NCBI GenBank assembly: GCA_963835775.1
Contig: CAWIHB010000024.1
Span: forward strand, 372,001-436,000
DNA length: 64,000 nt
DNA from: Palsa-504 sp963835775
Lineage (GTDB): Bacteria; Actinomycetota; Actinomycetes; Streptosporangiales; Streptosporangiaceae
Reading direction: 5' to 3'
Below the pieces are notes generated by a model, which did not search any database, was not told the DNA's origin, and saw only the letters and a program-made list of their open reading frames with translations. This document shows, piece by piece, positions 34,897-43,173 of the stretch (position 1 is the stretch's first letter; every line of letters starts with the position of its first letter). Both the position numbers and the translations under genes were made by a program.

Positions 34897-34903
34897 CCGG
34901 CGG
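34897..34903. repeat. Right boundary 7-mer of the island (putative attR core)
   Basis: CCGGCGG directly before the codons TGT GAC CAG where the HNH half of the DUF222 gene resumes. It is identical to 24240-24246. Confidence 0.6.
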
Positions 34904-35129
34904 CTGTGACCAGTCCGCCGCCGGCTGTGAACCGCATCATATCCAGCACCGGGCCGACGGCGGCCCGACCAGCTTGACCAATCTGAAGGACTGGTGCTGG
35001 TGGCACCATCACGTGGTCCTGCACCAGCTCGGCTGGGCCCTCACCGTCCACCCCGACGGCACCAGCCAGGTCACCAGCCCCGACGGGAAGATCATCCGCA
35101 GCCACAGCCCCCCACCAGACACCGGGTAA
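34902..35129 (+). pseudogene. DUF222-HNH endonuclease family gene, 3' part (HNH domain)
   Basis: Starting at a GGC codon the frame reads GCDQSAAGCEPHHIQHRADG, GPTSLTNLKDWCWWHHHVVL and HQLGWALTVHPDGTSQV to a TAA. This is a complete HNH motif with the usual C-terminal strand of DUF222-HNH proteins, and no start codon of its own. It begins exactly where the gene at 22913 breaks off, in the same orientation and, after removal of the island, in the same frame. It could come from a second family copy, but the exact complement makes a single split gene the simplest reading. Confidence 0.85.
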
Positions 35130-35144
35130 GCGTTACCCACCGGG

Positions 35145-35375
35145 CGGCGGGTGGTACAGCCAAGATCGCCGTCGAGTTCCAGTCCGGGCTCTGCATGGCC
35201 GCGTTGATGATCGAGGTCACGTAGGCCTGACCTTGGTGCACGCTGGCCGGCGGATGCTCGCTATCTGGCCCGGACGGCGTGATCCAGCTGACCGCGAGCA
35301 GCGCGCAGGCCGCCAGCCCGGCACCCGCCAGAGTGCCAGGGAACCGGAGCCGTCGGCCACACTGATTACCAGCCA
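35145..35375 (-). pseudogene. Phosphoesterase (phospholipase C-like) remnant
   Basis: A minus-strand frame from a GTG at 35375 has a signal-like start (CGRRLRFPGTLAGAGLAACA then LLAVSW) joined to HQGQAYVTSIINAAMQSPDW and NSTAIL. This is the segment that in secreted phosphoesterases precedes the metal-binding TWDDWGGFYDH motif. That motif and most of the protein are absent, and the frame continues into unrelated residues. I read it as an internally deleted relic. Confidence 0.5.
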
Positions 35376-35508
35376 CTTCATCGAAGCTGGCACGGCACTG
35401 AAATAGTCCGGTATGCAGAGCGTGGAAAACCATGAGCCGCCCGTGAGGACACGACGTGAACCCGGCCGGCCACGGGCGAAGGTAGATGGCCACGAGCGGA
35501 GGTAGACG

Positions 35509-36798
35509 GTGACGCACAGGTTCCCGGCGCTGATCGCGGCGCCCGCCCCGGCCCAGGGGCGGCTCTGGCTGACCGGGGCGCGGCTGTTCGACGGGACCGG
35601 AGCACCGCTGCGCGAGCGGGCCGCGGTCCTGGTCGAGGACGGGATCATCCGCGCGGTCACCGATGCCGCGCAGCCGGGCCCGGACAGCGCCCGGCTGATC
35701 GACCTCGGCGGGCGCGTCCTCATGCCCGGGCTGACCGACGCGCACACCCACGCCTCGGGCTCGGTCCCGCATGTGGCCAAGGGCGCCGAGGCGCCGCTGC
35801 CCGGCGTCGACGCGCACTTCCTGCAGGCTGAGCTGCGCGACTACCTGCGCTACGGAGTGACCACCATCCGGGTGTGCGGATCGCAGGGACTGCTCCCGCA
35901 GCAGGCCCGGCAGGCCATGCGCTACGGCGCGTTCCGCGGCCCGCGCCTGCTCACCTGCGGGAAAATCATCTCGGCCACGGCTCCTGGCGGGCGGTTCTAC
36001 AGGGACATGTACCGGGAGGCCGACGGTCCTGACGACGTGCGGCGAGCCGTCCGGGAGCAGATCAGGTCCGGGGCCGACTTCGTCAAGGTCATGACCACCG
36101 GTGCCCGCTCCAACGAGCTGGAGGACCCGGAACCGCTGCAGTTCACCGAGCCGGAACTGGCCGCCGTGACCGACGAGGCGCACCGGCTGGGTTACCGGGT
36201 CGCCGCCCACGCCGAGGGCCTGGACGGCTGCGCGGCCGCCATCAGGCACGGAGTGGACACCATCGAGCACGGCATGTACCTGCACGAGCGGCCGGACCTG
36301 CTGGCGGCCATGGCCGCCAGCGGCCAGGTGCTGGTGCCCACCCTGTCCGGCTACTACTGGATGGCAGGCCTGGGTGAGGTCGTCGATCCGGCCGGGGCGC
36401 CCGCCGCGCCCGATATGCCGCCGGTCCTGGCCGAACTGGCCCAGCGCAACCTGCGGGAGGGCGCGGCCAGCATGCGCGCGGCCCACCAGGAAGGGGTCAA
36501 GATCGCGTTGGGCAGCGACATGAGCCTGGCCACCGGGCTGGAGCTGGAGCGGATGGTCCACCATGGGCTGACCCCGGCCCAGGCCCTGACCGCCGCCACG
36601 AGCATCGCGGCCGAGGCGCTGGGCCTGGCCGAGCACCTGGGCACGGTGGCCGAGGGCCAGCCAGCCGACCTGATCGTGGTGGACGGCGACCCGCTGGCCG
36701 AGCCCGGTCTGCTGTCGGACCCGGACCGCATCTGGCTGGTCCTGCAGCTGGGCACCCCGGTGGCCGGCGCTGCTGGCCAACCAGGACTTCCGGGCTGA
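35509..36798 (+). CDS. Amidohydrolase family protein
   Basis: 429-residue metal-dependent amidohydrolase of the imidazolonepropionase/prolidase-like group. Metal-site motifs in order: DAHTHASG (HxH, about residue 84), the carboxylated-Lys candidate in FVKVMTTGAR near 187, VAAHAEG near 232, TIEHGMYLH near 253, and GSDMS near 330. A small beta-sandwich at both ends encloses the barrel (LTGARLFDGTGAP at the start, ADLIVVDGDPLAEP at the end). GTG start with GGAGG seven bases upstream. Substrate unknown; dipeptides, hydantoin-like or lactam compounds are family options. The next gene starts 31 bp downstream. Confidence 0.9.
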   Translation: MTHRFPALIAAPAPAQGRLWLTGARLFDGTGAPLRERAAVLVEDGIIRAVTDAAQPGPDSARLIDLGGRVLMPGLTDAHTHASGSVPHVAKGAEAPLPGVDAHFLQAELRDYLRYGVTTIRVCGSQGLLPQQARQAMRYGAFRGPRLLTCGKIISATAPGGRFYRDMYREADGPDDVRRAVREQIRSGADFVKVMTTGARSNELEDPEPLQFTEPELAAVTDEAHRLGYRVAAHAEGLDGCAAAIRHGVDTIEHGMYLHERPDLLAAMAASGQVLVPTLSGYYWMAGLGEVVDPAGAPAAPDMPPVLAELAQRNLREGAASMRAAHQEGVKIALGSDMSLATGLELERMVHHGLTPAQALTAATSIAAEALGLAEHLGTVAEGQPADLIVVDGDPLAEPGLLSDPDRIWLVLQLGTPVAGAAGQPGLPG

Positions 36799-36829
36799 CG
36801 GACGGACGGCCGCCGCGTAGCCTGCAGGC

Positions 36830-37558
36830 ATGTCCGCTCGGCCACCCCAAGGGAGGCCACCCCAAGGGAGGCCACCCCAAGGGAGGCCACCCCAAGGCCG
36901 GTACGCCGTCGCCTGCGTCTACCTTGCGGGCTACCTGCTCACCGAGCTGATCTACGTGCAGCTGACCCCGGCCGCCCGGGCGTCCCTGACCGCCTGGGCC
37001 AGCACCAGCGTGGCCAACCTGGAGCACGAGCCAGTCGGCCCCCTGGTGGTCTCGGCGTTCGTGGGGCCCGGCAACTACCTGGCCTGGCCGGTGCTGATCG
37101 CGGTGGCGATGTTCGGCGCCAACCGGGCCCTCGGCAACGTCCGCACGGCGCTGATCTGCGTGGCCGGGCACGTGATCGGCACCGGAGTCAGTGAGGGCAT
37201 CATCGCCTACCGGGTCAATGTCGGCCAGCTGCCCGCGGCCGACCGGTACCTCACCGACGTCGGCCCTTCCTACGTGGTGGTGTCGGCCATCGTGATCGCG
37301 GTGGCCTGCGGGACCCGGCTGGTCCGGGTCACGGCCGCGCTCGACTTCGCCGCCCTGGTGTTCGGCGGTGACATCTTCGGCGGCCTCAGCCACGGCGACG
37401 TGTCCGCCGTCGGCCACCTCACCGCCCTGGCCGCCGCGGCAATAACCGTCGCGCTAACCCAGATCAAGCGCAAAAAGGCCTCAGGCCACGTGACCGACGA
37501 AGATGCCGATCAGGTACGTGATCCCGGCGGCACCAGCGCCCAGGAGCAGCTGCCGTAG
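36830..37558 (+). CDS. Rhomboid-like membrane protein
   Basis: 242 residues, ATG start. Residues 4-24 are four Pro-Pro-Gln-Gly-Arg repeats encoded by 15-bp units. Six or so membrane segments follow. The layout (ANLEHEPVGPLVVSAFVGPG, then NVRTALICVAGHVIGTGVSE, VGPSYVVVSAIVIAVA and VGHLTALAAAAI) fits the actinobacterial rhomboid-like family. The catalytic GxSG serine of true rhomboid proteases is replaced by GPSY (GVSY in relatives), so protease activity is doubtful. Its last 78 bp overlap the convergent VIT1-family gene. Confidence 0.75.
   Translation: MSARPPQGRPPQGRPPQGRPPQGRYAVACVYLAGYLLTELIYVQLTPAARASLTAWASTSVANLEHEPVGPLVVSAFVGPGNYLAWPVLIAVAMFGANRALGNVRTALICVAGHVIGTGVSEGIIAYRVNVGQLPAADRYLTDVGPSYVVVSAIVIAVACGTRLVRVTAALDFAALVFGGDIFGGLSHGDVSAVGHLTALAAAAITVALTQIKRKKASGHVTDEDADQVRDPGGTSAQEQLP
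36841..36900. repeat. Four 15-bp tandem repeats (PPQGR)
   Basis: Four in-frame copies of GCCACCCCAAGGGAG at the very start of the rhomboid-like gene; the last copy is slightly altered. They encode a cytoplasmic Pro/Gln/Arg tail. Confidence 0.9.
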
Positions 37559-38209
37559 CGCCCCGCGCCAGAACGGCCGTGCGGTCAGCCGCGCGACCAT
37601 GCCCCCGCCCGCCACCGCGGCCACCGCGGCCAGCCCGAGCGCGAACCCGAGCACGTCCAGGCCAGCCAGGTAGGGGATGAGCGGGATCAGCGCCCCGACC
37701 GCGAACGAGGCCAGCGACGCCCCCGCCGCCACCAGCGGTGACGGCAGGTCGCCCGGGTCGATGCCGAGCTCCTCGAGCGTGTGCACGGCCAGCGCCTGCT
37801 CCGGATGCGCCGAGATCTCCGCGGCCGCCTGCCGCGCGGTGGCGGCGCTGACGCCGCGGGCGCGGAGCATGCCGGCCAGCTCGGCCTGCTCGGCCACGGC
37901 GTTGTGCTCGAGCTCCAGCCGCTCCTTGTCGACCTCGGCCTGGATCAGCTCGTTCTGGGAGGAGACCGAGACGAACTCCCCGGCCGCCATGGAGAAGGCG
38001 CCCGCGGCCAGGCCGGCCAGGCCGGTCAGCACGATCGTGTGCGAGTTCGCGCCGCCGCCACCGACCCCGGCAATCAGCGACACGTTGGTCACGAGCCCGT
38101 CCATCGCCCCGAACACCGCCGGGCGCAGCCACCCCCCCGACACGTCCCGGTGGTGATGCCCGCCCTCGTGCCCATGGGCGTCGGCGCGCGCTCGGTTGTC
38201 GGTGGCCAT
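37481..38209 (-). CDS. VIT1/CCC1 family iron/manganese transporter
   Basis: 242-residue membrane protein of the VIT1/CCC1 family, which moves ferrous iron or manganese out of the cytoplasm. A His-rich start (HGHEGGHHHRD) may bind metal. TM1 carries AVFGAMDGLVTNVSLIAGVG and TM2 AGAFSMAAGEFVSVSSQNEL, the strongest family signatures. An acidic helical hairpin (about residues 85-150) contains Glu-rich metal-binding positions, and three more helices follow. Convergent overlap of 78 bp with the rhomboid-like gene. Upstream at 38272-38312 is the terminator of the next operon. Confidence 0.92.
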   Translation of the reverse strand: MATDNRARADAHGHEGGHHHRDVSGGWLRPAVFGAMDGLVTNVSLIAGVGGGGANSHTIVLTGLAGLAAGAFSMAAGEFVSVSSQNELIQAEVDKERLELEHNAVAEQAELAGMLRARGVSAATARQAAAEISAHPEQALAVHTLEELGIDPGDLPSPLVAAGASLASFAVGALIPLIPYLAGLDVLGFALGLAAVAAVAGGGMVARLTARPFWRGALRQLLLGAGAAGITYLIGIFVGHVA

Positions 38210-38271
38210 GCGGATTGCCTTCCCCCGTCGCCGCGGCGCACACCGCGCGCCGCGCTAGATCGCGGGCGCAC

Positions 38272-38312
38272 GCCCTTGTGCTGCGCGCCGCGAAGACGCA
38301 CAGCACAAGGGC
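38272..38312 (-). terminator. Terminator of the peptide ABC operon
   Basis: A perfect 12-bp stem, GCCCTTGTGCTG (38272-38283) and CAGCACAAGGGC (38301-38312), lies 10 bp past the stop of the substrate-binding protein gene. The loop is 17 nt. Confidence 0.8.
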
Positions 38313-38321
38313 AGATAACGG

Positions 38322-40028
38322 TTAGCTCTTCGCCGTGTTGTACAGGAACAGATGCCCGATCGCGGTCGGGTACACACCGGTGACGCCCATCGTTGTCGCC
38401 GTCAGGTAATTGTAGAAGTACGCGAAGATGATCGGCGTCTCGTTGAGCAGCAGCTGCTCGATCTGCCCGGCGATGGTGCGCTGCGTGGTCAGGTCCGGGG
38501 CCGCGACGTACTGCGCGACCAGGCTGTCGTACTGGGAATTGTTGAAGCGAGCCGCGTTCCACGCGCCCGTGCCCGTTTTCGTGTTGATCGTCTCCAGCGG
38601 CGCGCCCAGGAACACGTTCGGCACGCCGCGGTGCCCGTAATCGACCAGGCTCATGGTGCCGTCGAGCCAGTCCGAGGTCCCGAACTCGAAGTTACCGTAG
38701 TACTTGGATTGGGCTTCCACGTTGAGGTTGATCTTCACTCCGATGGCCGCCGCGGACTGCGCCACGATCTGCGCGAACGACGGGATCTCCTGGATGTTCT
38801 CGGTCACCAGCGAGGTGGTGAATCCCGAGGGATGCCCGGCCGCGGCCAGCAGCGACTTGGCCTGGCTGATGTTCTGCGCGCGCTGAGCGACGCTGGTGTT
38901 CGTGGAGGGGAAGACCGGCGCGAACGGGCTGTCGTTGCCGAGGTCGGCGAGGCCCTTGAACAGCGCGGTGACGATCTGCGGCCGGTTGAGCGTGAGCGCG
39001 ATCGCCTGGCGTACCCGGGGGTCGGTGAACGGCGCCTGGTCGTTGCGCATCGACAGCTCGCGGTGCGCGCTCGACTTCAGCTTGATGACGTTGTAGCTGC
39101 CGTCCAGCAGCGCCTCGCCGCCGAGCACGGAGAACTGCCCGAGGACGTCGATCGTCCCGCCGGTCAGCGCGAGGATCGACGGCGGCTGGGTGTCGTAGAA
39201 GGTGAACTGGGTCTGCGACGGCAATGCCTTGGTGCCCCAGTACGAGTTGTTGCGGGTGAAGGTGGCACCCACCTTGGGCGTGTACGAGCCGAGCACGAAC
39301 GGCCCGGTGCCGATGAACGTGCTCTGCCAGCTGGTCGGGGCGGTGCTGTTCGGGATGACGATCGTGTTGTAGTTGTCGGAGGAGACCAGGTACGGGAAGT
39401 TCCCGTTCGGGGCCTCGAGGTGGAAAGCGACCGTGTAGTCGTCGACCTGCACCACTCCGGACGGCTTGACCACGCCGCCGAACGCGGACAGCGCGGCCGA
39501 CCCCGGACCCGTGTACAGCTTGAAGCTGTAGACCACGTCGGCGGCGGTCAACGGGGCGCCGTTGTGGAACTTGACGCCCTGGCGGATCTTGAACGTCCAT
39601 ACGTCAGCGGCGGAGTTGGGCGACCAGCTCGTGGCGAGCACGGGCTTCAGGGTCAGTGTCTGGTCGGACAGGACCAGGTACTCGCCGGTCTGAGCGAGCA
39701 TGTCGAGCCCGCCCTGGTCGGCCACGGTCAGCGGGTTGATCGCCGCGGCCGGCGTGGTGATGCCGGCCCTGATCACCGCGCCAGCCGCGCCGGTGGCAGA
39801 GCTCGATGCACTCGACGACGAGCTCGACCCGCTCGACGTCGAGCTGCTGCTGCAGGCCTCGAGGATCGACCCGACCAGCGGGACGGATATTCCGACGACG
39901 CTGGCGCGGCGGATGAAGTCGCGGCGGGACAGCCGCCCGGCGGCGAACTCGTCGATGATGTGGTTAGCGATCTCACCCTGGCCCTGACGCAGGCGCGCCA
40001 GCCGGCGATGGTTGATATTCGGTGTCAC
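38322..40028 (-). CDS. Peptide/opine-type ABC transporter substrate-binding protein (SBP_bac_5)
   Basis: 568-residue exported lipoprotein. The N-terminus has a twin-arginine signal (SRRDFIRRASVVG, about residues 34-46) ending in a lipobox with Cys59 (ILEAC), then a Ser-rich linker. The SBP_bac_5 domain is clear from WTFKIRQGVKFHNGAPLTAA and ADVVYSFKLY near 145 to the C-terminus. GTG start after GGAGGCTCCTG. It is the last gene of the operon (permease B, permease C, dual ATPase, binding protein). The ligand, whether an oligopeptide, a nickel complex or another compound, cannot be told. It resembles the liv binding protein only in having a Ser-rich linker. Confidence 0.93.
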   Translation of the reverse strand: MTPNINHRRLARLRQGQGEIANHIIDEFAAGRLSRRDFIRRASVVGISVPLVGSILEACSSSSTSSGSSSSSSASSSATGAAGAVIRAGITTPAAAINPLTVADQGGLDMLAQTGEYLVLSDQTLTLKPVLATSWSPNSAADVWTFKIRQGVKFHNGAPLTAADVVYSFKLYTGPGSAALSAFGGVVKPSGVVQVDDYTVAFHLEAPNGNFPYLVSSDNYNTIVIPNSTAPTSWQSTFIGTGPFVLGSYTPKVGATFTRNNSYWGTKALPSQTQFTFYDTQPPSILALTGGTIDVLGQFSVLGGEALLDGSYNVIKLKSSAHRELSMRNDQAPFTDPRVRQAIALTLNRPQIVTALFKGLADLGNDSPFAPVFPSTNTSVAQRAQNISQAKSLLAAAGHPSGFTTSLVTENIQEIPSFAQIVAQSAAAIGVKINLNVEAQSKYYGNFEFGTSDWLDGTMSLVDYGHRGVPNVFLGAPLETINTKTGTGAWNAARFNNSQYDSLVAQYVAAPDLTTQRTIAGQIEQLLLNETPIIFAYFYNYLTATTMGVTGVYPTAIGHLFLYNTAKS

Positions 40029-40135
40029 CAGGAGCCTCCCTGTTTCCTTTTTTACTTCGGGTCATTCAAAAATCCCGGGACGGTCGTCGCCGCGGCACGC
40101 AGCGGCCGCTCGCACGGGCCGCAGGCCCATGCTCG

Positions 40136-42214
40136 TTAGCCGCTTTCCGAATGGGGGGATGAGACGGATGGGCTGCGCTGGAGTTCCCGCAGCTCGGCGA
40201 GCGGTATGTGACAGCGGATCTGATGCCCAGGCTCGCCCTCGAGCAGCGGTGGTTCAGTGGATTCACAGATGCCGGTCGGCAGCTTGCGCGGGCACCGGGT
40301 GTGGAACACGCAGCCGCCCGGCGGGTCGGCCGCGGACGGGATCTCGCCGGTCAGCCTGATCCGGTCGGGCCGCTGGCCGTCGAGTGACGGCACGGCGGAG
40401 AACAGCGCCTCGGTGTACGGGTGGTGCGGTCCGTCGAAAACCGTCTCTGACGGCCCGACCTCCATCACGCGGCCGAGGTACAGCACCACCATCCGGTCCG
40501 ACAGGTACCTGACCAGGCCCAGGTCGTGCGAGATGAACAGGTAGGTGGCCCGCTCTTTCTGCTGCAGGTCCGCCAGCAGGTTGAGGATGGCGGCCTGGAC
40601 CGAGACGTCGAGCGCCGACGTCGGTTCGTCGCAGACCACCACCTCCGGCCTGGCGCCGAAGGCACGCGCGATCGCCACCCGCTGCTTGAGCCCCCCGGAA
40701 AGCTGGCTCGGGCGCAGCGGCAGGTACCGGTCCTCCAGCCGGACCGAGGCGATCAGCTCTTCCAGCCGGTCGCGCAGGGCCGAACCCGACAGCCCGGCCA
40801 GCCGGGACAGCGGACGGCTGATCACGGCCCGTACCGTGTGGCGCCGGTTGAGCGCCGAGTCCGGGTTCTGGAACACGATCTGCAGCGCACGCAGGATCTC
40901 CCGCGGCCGCCGGCGCGCGTCCGCGCTGAGCGGCTTGCCGTGCAGGGTGACGACCGAGCCCTGATCCGGCGCGGTCAGCCCGAGCAGGACGCGCGCGATC
41001 GTGGTCTTGCCGCTTCCCGATTCGCCCACCAGCCCCAGCGTTTCGCCTTGCTGGATGGACAGGTCGACTCCGGCTAGGGCCCGGACCCCGCCCGCGAAGG
41101 TCTTCGACAGTCTCTCGACGACCACGAGCGGATCGTGAGTCCCGCCCGTCCCGTCGACCGTCGGCGCCGCGACCGAGGAAGGGGTGGCCCGGGGCAGGTC
41201 CGGCGCTTGCTCGTGGAAGTAGCAGCGGGAGGTCCGGACCTCATCGACCGCGAAGAACGGCGGGTGCTCCTGGCGGCAGCGATCTTGCGCGAGCCCGCAC
41301 CGGGGCGCGAATATGCAGCCGGTCACGGTCAGGCCGGGCGTCGGCTGGAAGCCGGGGATGCTGTCCAGCCGGTCGGTGTCCTTGCGCTGCCCGCGCCGCG
41401 GTATGCAGCGCAGCAACCCGACCGTGTACGGATGCCTGGGGTTCTCGAACACCGCGCGGGCGGGTCCCTCCTCGACCAGTTCGCCCGCGTAGAGCACGCC
41501 GACCCGGTCGCACATCTTGGCGATCACCGCCAGGTTGTGGCTGATGAACAGCACCGACGTGTCAAACTCCTGGCGCAGCACCGCGACCAGGTCGAGCACC
41601 TCGGCCTCGACGGTCGCATCCAGCGCGGTCGTCGGCTCGTCCAGGATCAGCAATGACGGCGAGACGGCCAGCGCCATCGCGATGACCGCCCGCTGCGCCA
41701 TCCCGCCGGACAGCTCGTGCGGATATCGCCGCATGACCCGGCCCGGGTCCGAGATCTGCACCTTGCGCAGCATGTTCTCGGCCGAGGTCATGGCGTCGCC
41801 GGATGACTGGCCAGCGATCTCGAACACCTCGGCGATCTGCCGGCCCACCCGCATCGACGGATTGAGCGCCCGTCCCGGCTCCTGGTACACCATCGAGACG
41901 GTGCGCGCCCGCAGGTCACGCAGCGCGGATGCGCCCATCGACAGCGGGTCCAGCCCGTTGATGCTGATCGTTCCGGCGCTTACCCGTCCGTTGCTGGGCA
42001 GGTACCGTACCAGCGCGAGCGCGGCCGTGGACTTGCCGGACCCGGACTCACCCACCAGCCCGTAGGACTCGCCGCGGCTGATCCGGAACGACACGTCCCG
42101 CAACGCGAGGCGGTCCTGGCCGCGCACCCGGTAGGTGACGTTCATGTGTGAAACGGACAAGGCCGGCGCCTGGTCGGCCGGCGTTGGCGCAGCGACGCCC
42201 AGATCCGCGGTCAT
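40136..42214 (-). CDS. Dipeptide ABC transporter ATP-binding protein, DppD-DppF fusion
   Basis: 692-residue protein with two complete ATPase domains. Domain 1 (about residues 18-340): Walker A GLVGESGSGKST, signature LSGGMAQRA, Walker B LLILDEPTTALD, then the oligopeptide-type C-terminal region with a CIFAPRCGLAQDRC cysteine cluster. Domain 2 (about 365-680): GLVGESGSGKTT, LSGGLKQRV, VVVCDEPTSALD and CVFHTRCPRKLPTGIC. The cysteine sets may bind an iron-sulphur cluster, as proposed for some Dpp/Opp ATPases. The ATG overlaps the permease stop as ATGA; reading further upstream in frame only runs into the permease gene. Confidence 0.94.
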   Translation of the reverse strand: MTADLGVAAPTPADQAPALSVSHMNVTYRVRGQDRLALRDVSFRISRGESYGLVGESGSGKSTAALALVRYLPSNGRVSAGTISINGLDPLSMGASALRDLRARTVSMVYQEPGRALNPSMRVGRQIAEVFEIAGQSSGDAMTSAENMLRKVQISDPGRVMRRYPHELSGGMAQRAVIAMALAVSPSLLILDEPTTALDATVEAEVLDLVAVLRQEFDTSVLFISHNLAVIAKMCDRVGVLYAGELVEEGPARAVFENPRHPYTVGLLRCIPRRGQRKDTDRLDSIPGFQPTPGLTVTGCIFAPRCGLAQDRCRQEHPPFFAVDEVRTSRCYFHEQAPDLPRATPSSVAAPTVDGTGGTHDPLVVVERLSKTFAGGVRALAGVDLSIQQGETLGLVGESGSGKTTIARVLLGLTAPDQGSVVTLHGKPLSADARRRPREILRALQIVFQNPDSALNRRHTVRAVISRPLSRLAGLSGSALRDRLEELIASVRLEDRYLPLRPSQLSGGLKQRVAIARAFGARPEVVVCDEPTSALDVSVQAAILNLLADLQQKERATYLFISHDLGLVRYLSDRMVVLYLGRVMEVGPSETVFDGPHHPYTEALFSAVPSLDGQRPDRIRLTGEIPSAADPPGGCVFHTRCPRKLPTGICESTEPPLLEGEPGHQIRCHIPLAELRELQRSPSVSSPHSESG

Positions 42215-43173
42215 GACGCCAGCACCTGCTCGATCGAGTCGGCGATGAGGATGACCGCGGTCACCAGCGTGGCGATGGCCAGCGCCGGGAACAGCGTCTG
42301 CCACCAGTAGCCGGCCGGCAGGCCGATGTAGTTGGCCGAGATGTCCGCGCCCCAGTCGGGGGTGGGCGGCGCGATGCCGAAGCCGAGGAAGGACAGCGTG
42401 GCCAGCGCGAAGACCGCGTAGCCGAGCCGGACCGTGAACTCCACCAGGATGGCGGGCATGACGTTGGGCAGAATTTCGGCGAACATGACGCGCGCCGGGT
42501 TCTCGCCGAGCAGCCGGGCGGCGGGCACGTAATCCATGCTCCGCTCGACCAGGACCGCCGCGCGCACCGTCCGCGCGATCAGCGGCGTGAAGACCAGGCC
42601 GATGATTACGGTGATCCCCACGATGGAGTGGCCGACAGACACGACGAACAGGAACGCGATGATCACGAAGGGAATCGCGAGGAAGGCCTCGACGAGCCGC
42701 CCGGCCACCGCGTCGAAGGTGCCGCCGATATAGCCCATGGCCAGGCCGAGGGCGGTGCCGAGGACGGTGCCCAGGATGGTGGCCAGCGGGGTGATGATCA
42801 GGATGTCCCTGGCCCCGGTGATGACCCGGGACAGCACGTCGCGGCCGAGCGGATCGGTGCCGAACCAGTGCGCCGCAGACGGGGCGGCGTTGTTGAACAG
42901 CAGTTGCTGCGCGAGCGGGTTGTACGGTGCGAACAAGTAGCCGAACACGGCGCAGACCACCCAGAACAGCAAGATGCCCGCGCCCATGTAGAACATCGGC
43001 CTGCGCAGCAGCAGCTGCCATCGGGCCGGCGTGGCCCGGGCCGCGGCCGCCACCGCCGCCGCTCCGGTGGCCCCGAGATACCCGCCCGTGCGATCGAGCG
43101 GCGCCACCGGCGCGACCGGATCTGCCGGCGACGGGACGCCCGGCTCGGCCGGCTGCGGGACGGAGCCGCTCAT
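42211..43173 (-). CDS. Peptide-type ABC transporter permease (DppC-like)
   Basis: 320-residue inner-membrane permease. An N-terminal Pro/Ala-rich extension of about 60 residues precedes the first helix (MFYMGAGILLFWVVCAVFGY). HWFGTDPLGRDVLSRVITGA is the typical DppC/OppC motif after TM1, and the EAA loop is present near AARLLGENPARVMFAEILPN. Start ATG overlaps the DppB-like stop (ATGA), and its own stop overlaps the ATPase start in the same way. Confidence 0.94.
   Translation of the reverse strand: MSGSVPQPAEPGVPSPADPVAPVAPLDRTGGYLGATGAAAVAAAARATPARWQLLLRRPMFYMGAGILLFWVVCAVFGYLFAPYNPLAQQLLFNNAAPSAAHWFGTDPLGRDVLSRVITGARDILIITPLATILGTVLGTALGLAMGYIGGTFDAVAGRLVEAFLAIPFVIIAFLFVVSVGHSIVGITVIIGLVFTPLIARTVRAAVLVERSMDYVPAARLLGENPARVMFAEILPNVMPAILVEFTVRLGYAVFALATLSFLGFGIAPPTPDWGADISANYIGLPAGYWWQTLFPALAIATLVTAVILIADSIEQVLAS

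Larger units (their letters stand above)
24247..34903. mobile_element. 10.66-kb genomic island inserted in a DUF222-HNH gene
   Basis: Deleting this interval and joining 24246 to 34904 restores a continuous DUF222-HNH reading frame. Contents from left to right: DUF397/DUF5753 regulator remains, a recombinase-like HTH fragment, flavohemoprotein and DivIVA-family genes, DUF4338 and IS256 remnants, PNPOx-like protein and nitric oxide synthase, a Tn3 transposase remnant, a long coiled-coil DivIVA-type gene duplicated from 50.9 kb, and a DUF4388-like gene. The flavohemoprotein and NOS parts look less GC-rich than the flanks. No intact integrase was found, so it is probably immobile now. Whether it arrived once or was built up stepwise cannot be told here. 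Confidence 0.7.

Noticed and set aside
35092..36831. Long minus-strand open frame opposite the amidohydrolase gene
   Set aside because: Shadow of the amidohydrolase. Only its far end (35145-35375) carries a recognisable phosphoesterase fragment, listed separately.
38352..40139. Long plus-strand open frame opposite the peptide-binding protein gene
   Set aside because: Arg/Gly/Val-rich shadow; the minus strand has a signal peptide, a lipobox and SBP_bac_5 motifs.
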